Below, piece by piece: positions 59,801 to 64,000 of a stretch of 64,000 nucleotides of DNA. The position numbers were made by a program, and so were the translations under genes. Positions within the stretch are counted from its first letter, which is position 1; each line of letters starts with the position of its first letter. The stretch comes from Amia ocellicauda (lineage: Eukaryota > Chordata > Actinopteri > Amiiformes > Amiidae): NCBI RefSeq assembly GCF_036373705.1, contig NC_089851.1:42349470-42413469 (forward strand), written 5' to 3'. The notes under the pieces were generated by a model. That model was given only the letters and a program-made list of their open reading frames with translations, was not told where the DNA came from and made no database searches.

Positions 59801-61466
59801 TTGCAGTCACCCAAAACGCATACCAGTTAGGAGTTATCATCTGGCCTCTAATTAATCATGGGACCCCCTAGAATCTCTCTGGAGACTTTAGCCAATGGGC
59901 AAGCACAGCAGCATAATATCAATGTATGGATCTCTCTTCCAGAAATAAATCATTCCATCATCCTCAGTGAACTGGGCTCCAACCGAGACACCATAGTAGT
60001 GAACAAGATATTCTCCACCATGCAGAAGATCCTGTGCATTCCAGTTCACGGGTATGTTTTTCTCTTCATTCTTTTCATCTTTCCATGCCATTGGGCTCTC
60101 ACCATTTAACAATAAATTAATTATATTTTTGGAAGGCTGTTAATGCATGCCATCACCCCAAAGATGAACGAATCATATCACAATTTGCCTTGTTGATCCC
60201 TTGTTGAAATGCAGGTATGTGGCAGGCTTTTCAGGCAGTGGAGATTACCTGGGATGATGTGGGTGGGGTGTAGCTTGCACAGTTTGGCCTGTTGCACAGC
60301 AGACTCCTGTAGCTTCTGTCCATAGCTGAATGCTTGCTTTGTAGGCTGGTGGTAACAGTTAAGATTCGTCTCTGTCCATCTGCGTCTCAACACTCTCTGT
60401 GTCGTAAGCAGACGAAAGCCAGACTGCATAGGTCTCAGAGGATGCTTGAGATCTTAGTATCAGACATCTGACAGCAGACGGATTTCTTAAAATTTCGTTT
60501 TTCCCGGTCAGCACATGCGTGCCTGTCTGCACGCATGCCCCGTTGCATTACAAATCGAGCAGTACATTCTTGCAGAGGCCGAATAGCTCACAGTCAGTTT
60601 TGTATCCCTGCTTTTTTATTTGAAAAGAGGTTTCTGAAGTGCAGAAACTGCCCAGGAACATTTTATATTGTCGAATTGTAAGGCCAGCGTTGGATGCAAA
60701 CTGCCATGTCGCACTTACCCACTATGATCCCTGTTACAGAAGAGCACACCCGTTTTTCTGCTGGGTTGGATAAGTGACATCTGCTCATTTCTGTTTTTCA
60801 GGATTCGAGGTTGTGGCACAGCAGCCACCAACATGTGCATGGTGGCCTCAGGGGCAGCGGAGGCTTTCTTTGAGATTGGGATCCACTGCTGGGATATCGC
60901 AGCCGGCGCCGCCATTGTTAGAGAGGCCGGTGGGGTCGTGTTTGACGTTGACGGTAAGCAGAAGCAGAAGAGTTTCCTTTGGTTTGGCTACAGATGTATA
61001 GAACAATATGAAAAGTTATGGAGCTAGTGTTGCTGGTGCAGTAGTCGCTCACAGAAAATGTTTTCTTCTTCTCTGGAGACCAGCTCTCTCGTTGGAACAA
61101 CAACAAAAACAACTTTTGAAAAACTGAAGCAAAAGGACTTGAACGCTGAGAAATATAACTGTTTAGTGGGTTATGTTTATTTTGATGCCCAGCTGTAGTG
61201 GGTCTACAATATTGTTTCCTAAATTCAACAAGAAATATTAAAACAAGAAAACTCAGCACTTTGTGAAAATGCTCCTCTTTGCTGAAATGTTATTAGTAAA
61301 ATTGTGAATTGGTACCAATTTCACATATTGGTAAATGTCCAATGAATTAGTCTTGACGACGTATTAAGTTTCAGGAAAGCATGGAAATAATTCATTAGCT
61401 TGAAGAGATGGTCAGGCAATTTTGAAAATGTAAATGTAAATGTGCGTTTTGCTCTGGTTTTAAATT

Positions 61467-61497
<31 letters not shown>

Positions 61498-61630
61498 TTT
61501 TTTTTTTTCAGGTGGTCCGTTTGATCTGATGTCCCGAAGAATGGTCTGTGCCAACAACAAAATCATCGCAGACAGAATTATCAAAGAGATCGATGTCTTT
61601 CACGTTGAAAGAGATGATGCTAAAAAATGA
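55476..61630 (+). CDS. impa1: Inositol monophosphatase 1-like, copy 2 (278 aa, eight coding exons)
   Basis: Second intact inositol monophosphatase. Exons: 55476-55607 (ATG 55545), 55869-56002, 56169-56273, 56702-56747, 58729-58837, 59943-60051, 60802-60953, 61512-61630 (TGA). Coding exon lengths (63, 134, 105, 46, 109, 109, 152, 119) and phases equal those of copy 1. The active site is canonical: Lys36, Glu70 in GEES, Asp90/Ile92/Asp93/Thr95 in DPIDGTT, Ser165, Ala196, Glu213, and Asp220 in HCWD. Residue 101 is Gly (Arg in copy 1 and human). It is more diverged than copy 1 elsewhere ([22 protein letters not shown]), yet shows no IMPA2-type N-terminal extension, so it is an IMPA1 paralogue. 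The 5' UTR part of exon 1 follows a TTGTATTGCAG acceptor at 55475. Intron 4 contains a Tc1 element; intron 5 a CR1 fragment. Confidence 0.95.
56803..56833. repeat. (TA)n microsatellite in intron 4
   Basis: TA run shortly after the exon 4 donor of IMPA copy 2. Confidence 0.9.
57103..58683 (-). mobile_element. Tc1-like DNA transposon, family A copy 3, two nonsense codons
   Basis: A 1581-bp element with both long inverted terminal repeats and TA on each side. The minus-strand transposase runs in one frame from ATG 58315 to TAA 57302-57304 (338 codons). Two stops interrupt it: codon 47 (TAG, 58175-58177; AAG in sister copies) and codon 265 (TGA, 57521-57523; TGG in sister copies). The DNA-binding region, [22 protein letters not shown] and the DD34E spacing are all visible. 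Best preserved member of the family here. Its right end is 45 bp before exon 5 of the host gene. Confidence 0.92.
59016..59385 (+). mobile_element. CR1-like LINE 3' end, copy 2, in intron 5 of IMPA copy 2
   Basis: Matches 44805-45495: GAAGTAACGCATGAGAAAGA, TTTTCACCCTGGAACAGAG, GGCATCGACCACATCAAACC, and the end TTCTTATGTTCTTATATTCT. About 220 bp present in the other copy are deleted near 59053. Confidence 0.85.
61480..61510. repeat. (TA)n and T tract before exon 8
   Basis: The TA run merges into a T-rich polypyrimidine tract ending in CAG, the acceptor of exon 8 of IMPA copy 2. Confidence 0.8.
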
Positions 61631-62340
61631 ACATTTAAAAAAAAAAAATACGATACAATATTTTTGCTGTAACATTGGATTATTATTTTTATGTTTTTTG
61701 TTTTAGCTTTATGATTCAATGTTTTAATAGGCCCCTAGCACTCAAACTGTTTCCTAATGTAAAATTCTAGGGCTGGTTTCAGACCCAAAGCAGTACTAAT
61801 CATGGACTAACTACTCAATGTAATTTTAAGTATTATAAATCCCACATGAGAAAACAGCCAATCACAGAGCAGCATTTCAAAACATTCATATCCCTCTTAT
61901 GTTGTATATAAATGTCATCCATGCATAGAATAATCAGCATTTAAAAAATCTTCAGTTAGCAACAACAGTTCGGGTCATATAAATGCTAGTGTTGCAAGTT
62001 TCACAGGATGTACACTTGTTAGGTTTAACTAGCATGGAAACACAGATACAGTTACAGCGTGTCCTTGACCAGAACATTTTCAGACAGGATGAACTGATTG
62101 TTACATTTAACAGGAAAATTCACTGTAAAGATATTTCTGTGTTGAATCCTTGTGTGTGTGATCTATTATAAGTTAATATGTCTTATTGTATTAGTGGTGT
62201 CATTTTGTGCAGTTTGTGCAGGCAGAACTGCATACGATGACATGTCTTATACAATAAGAGATACCTTTCACATGATGTGTTAACTTATAGAGTAGTCCTA
62301 GACTAGTGCTTATCAAGGTCTGTGAAACCAGCCAATAAAG
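61631..62340 (+). other. 3' UTR of IMPA copy 2 with poly(A) signal
   Basis: Non-coding sequence after TGA. The AATAAA at 62334-62339 is the first strong signal I see; usage is inferred. Confidence 0.45.
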
Positions 62341-62480
62341 TATAACTAATTTGTAGCAGTTCTTCTATGAATGCATTTCTCTCATTGTCAGTTTGGTTGT
62401 CGTTTGCGTTTACACCACAGCTGTACCTTTCTGACATCACCTGTTTTGTGTTTACATGACTTTGGGGCGGGGGGTGGGGG

Positions 62481-62513
<33 letters not shown>

Positions 62514-64000
62514 CCTATATTTTAAAGATTTTACATGTTTCTGGAAGACTTGTGGATTTTATAAACAATCCAATTGTGAAAGCCACCAAAGATGCATATA
62601 AAAAATAATGATGTAATATACAGAGTATAAACTCATGTTTTTTGCATTTTGTTTAACTTATTAAATTGATGCAGATTTGTATGCCCGATGACAAGTCTCG
62701 GTTTTGGCTTTTCCTTTACTATTGTTTTAATAGTGGATTTCATACTATATGAGGATTCTTTTTATTTTATCATGCAGGTCTTTCATGGATGTAAAAGACA
62801 AAAAAAGCAGATCTACTTCACAGTGCGTCTTCCTGGACTCCTTTAATAATGTATAGCCATTGTATTTAAATTAATATATATTCAAACTTTTCAAGTTTGG
62901 AAATACATATATTAAAAACTTGTTCTATGCACAGAATTTGGGTATAGCCTTTCATCTGAAGCATCTATTTGCCATTTTACATGCTGCCACCTAGTGTCTT
63001 TAACTAACATTGCACATTGAATCCCTCAATACTCAATATTAACAATCTAGCCTGTGTTTGGTCCACAATTTTCCTGATCATGTAGCATATCTCGCACCAT
63101 CTAATTTCTGTTTGTTACAGTATAAAACAGTTATACCCAAATTATAATATTCCATATCCACCCTTCGCAAACTTTAAGCAAAAGCGCATGTGAACATGAC
63201 CAAAACAGAAGTCTCACCAATGTGTTCTTCCACGTATTCTCCCTTCAAACACACTTCCAAGTACTATCTATACATTATGTAACTCCAAGTAATGACAATG
63301 ATTCAGAATATCTCTGCTTAAAATGTCTGCTGCACCACAATTATACTGGCAACGGAAGCCAGTGCCGAAATGTTTTTTCAAGGTTTTATTTTTGTATTGT
63401 TAGACCTCAGAATTCAGTACTCCACCAACTGGTACTAACTTATCATTTATCTAAAGGCTATGCTATTAAGCATGTCAACCCCAAGCATACATGTTATGCT
63501 CTAATAATAGGTGGGTGCAAAGTCTGTCTATTCTGTACAATATTTCATGGAAAATACTGTACTTATATGTGGAGTTATATATGGTACATTAAAGATATTA
63601 ATATGTATGCATCTGCAATCTGTTTTTTCATCATCACTATTGAGTTGTTGTTCTGGGTGCAGTAGGAGCGATTAATCACTAGTCTGTGAAAGTATAAACT
63701 ACATATATAAAAATAATTTATTCATCTGGAAATCAACATCACAGGGTACAATATCCACACCATACATTCATTTAAAAAATCTGTTGCTTAATTGTTGAAA
63801 GTTGGATACTGATCTGGCTTTTTCCAACCAAACATAAACACGATAAAGCAAGGATTTGGATAAGCCCCCCAGTACTGCCTGAGCAAAAAGACACCTCAAA
63901 TGATATGAGTGCTGTTATGTCTGACTTATATTTTCTTCTTCCTTTTAAGAAATCCAAGCGATTTCCTTCATGACAACCAGTGATAACACAACATATTTTA
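62341..64000. other. Downstream intergenic, no gene recognised
   Basis: (TA)n at 62482-62512 after a G-rich run. No supported exon on either strand up to the window edge. Confidence 0.45.
62482..62512. repeat. (TA)n microsatellite
   Basis: About 15 TA units after a G-rich stretch. Confidence 0.95.

Noticed and set aside
55545..61630. Calling copy 2 IMPA2
   Set aside because: It lacks the IMPA2 N-terminal extension, has IDGTTN rather than IDGTCN, and keeps IMPA1 residues Ser165 and Glu213.
63716..63960. Possible 3' end of a convergent minus-strand gene (AATAAA-like word at 63716 and a 61-codon frame)
   Set aside because: Frame has no recognisable domain and stops before the window edge; not enough to support a gene.

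Overview
This window reads as nuclear DNA of a ray-finned fish. It is AT-rich, its protein-coding sequence is split into short exons with GT-AG introns, and it is full of fish-type mobile DNA: several Tc1/mariner families, a hAT element, L2- and CR1-like LINEs, a tRNA-derived SINE and a solo LTR. No operons, CRISPR arrays, rRNA or tRNA genes were seen. I cannot name the species.

Three intact spliced genes and one broken one lie in a row, all on the + strand. (1) About 18.7-21.9 kb: a small secreted helical cytokine, best read as an intron-containing type I interferon. It has a non-coding leader exon and five coding exons (168 aa), all introns in phase 0, a C-A-W-E-V-V motif in the last exon, and a compact promoter with an IRF/ISRE site, a kappa-B site and a TATA box. 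(2) 24.87-34.02 kb: an inositol monophosphatase (IMPA1-like) in eight coding exons, 278 aa. (3) 37.06-38.56 kb: a decayed IMPA copy with remnants of exons 1-6 and no exons 7-8. (4) 55.55-61.63 kb: a second intact IMPA1-like gene, also 278 aa, with exon lengths identical to the first. IMPA therefore forms a tandem array of two live copies around a dead one. These enzymes release free myo-inositol from inositol monophosphates, for phosphoinositide recycling and, in fish, osmolyte production.

The rest is mostly transposon-derived. 1-18 kb: three Tc1 families, an L2 fragment, and a hAT element (12453-14848, perfect 8-bp target duplication) with a Tc1/mariner element nested inside it. 22-23.4 kb: a fourth Tc1 family between the interferon and the first IMPA. 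Intron 3 of the first IMPA holds a 371-bp solo LTR with a 5-bp target duplication. 37-55 kb, between the pseudogene and the second IMPA, is a repeat nest: SINEs, a 420-bp segmental duplication, a foldback element, palindromic MITEs and a CR1-like LINE with esterase, endonuclease and reverse transcriptase parts. A CpG-containing block at about 50.8-51.1 kb with two CRE palindromes and a good splice donor may be the untranslated first exon of the second IMPA. A Tc1 copy sits in its intron 4 only 45 bp before exon 5.

The most notable points are the interferon-type gene beside an IMPA array, active-site changes in the first IMPA copy (Tyr165, Gln213) that the second copy lacks, and the layered transposon insertions. 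Every transposase here is truncated or carries a nonsense or frameshift change. All calls come from reading and hand translation; no searches were run.
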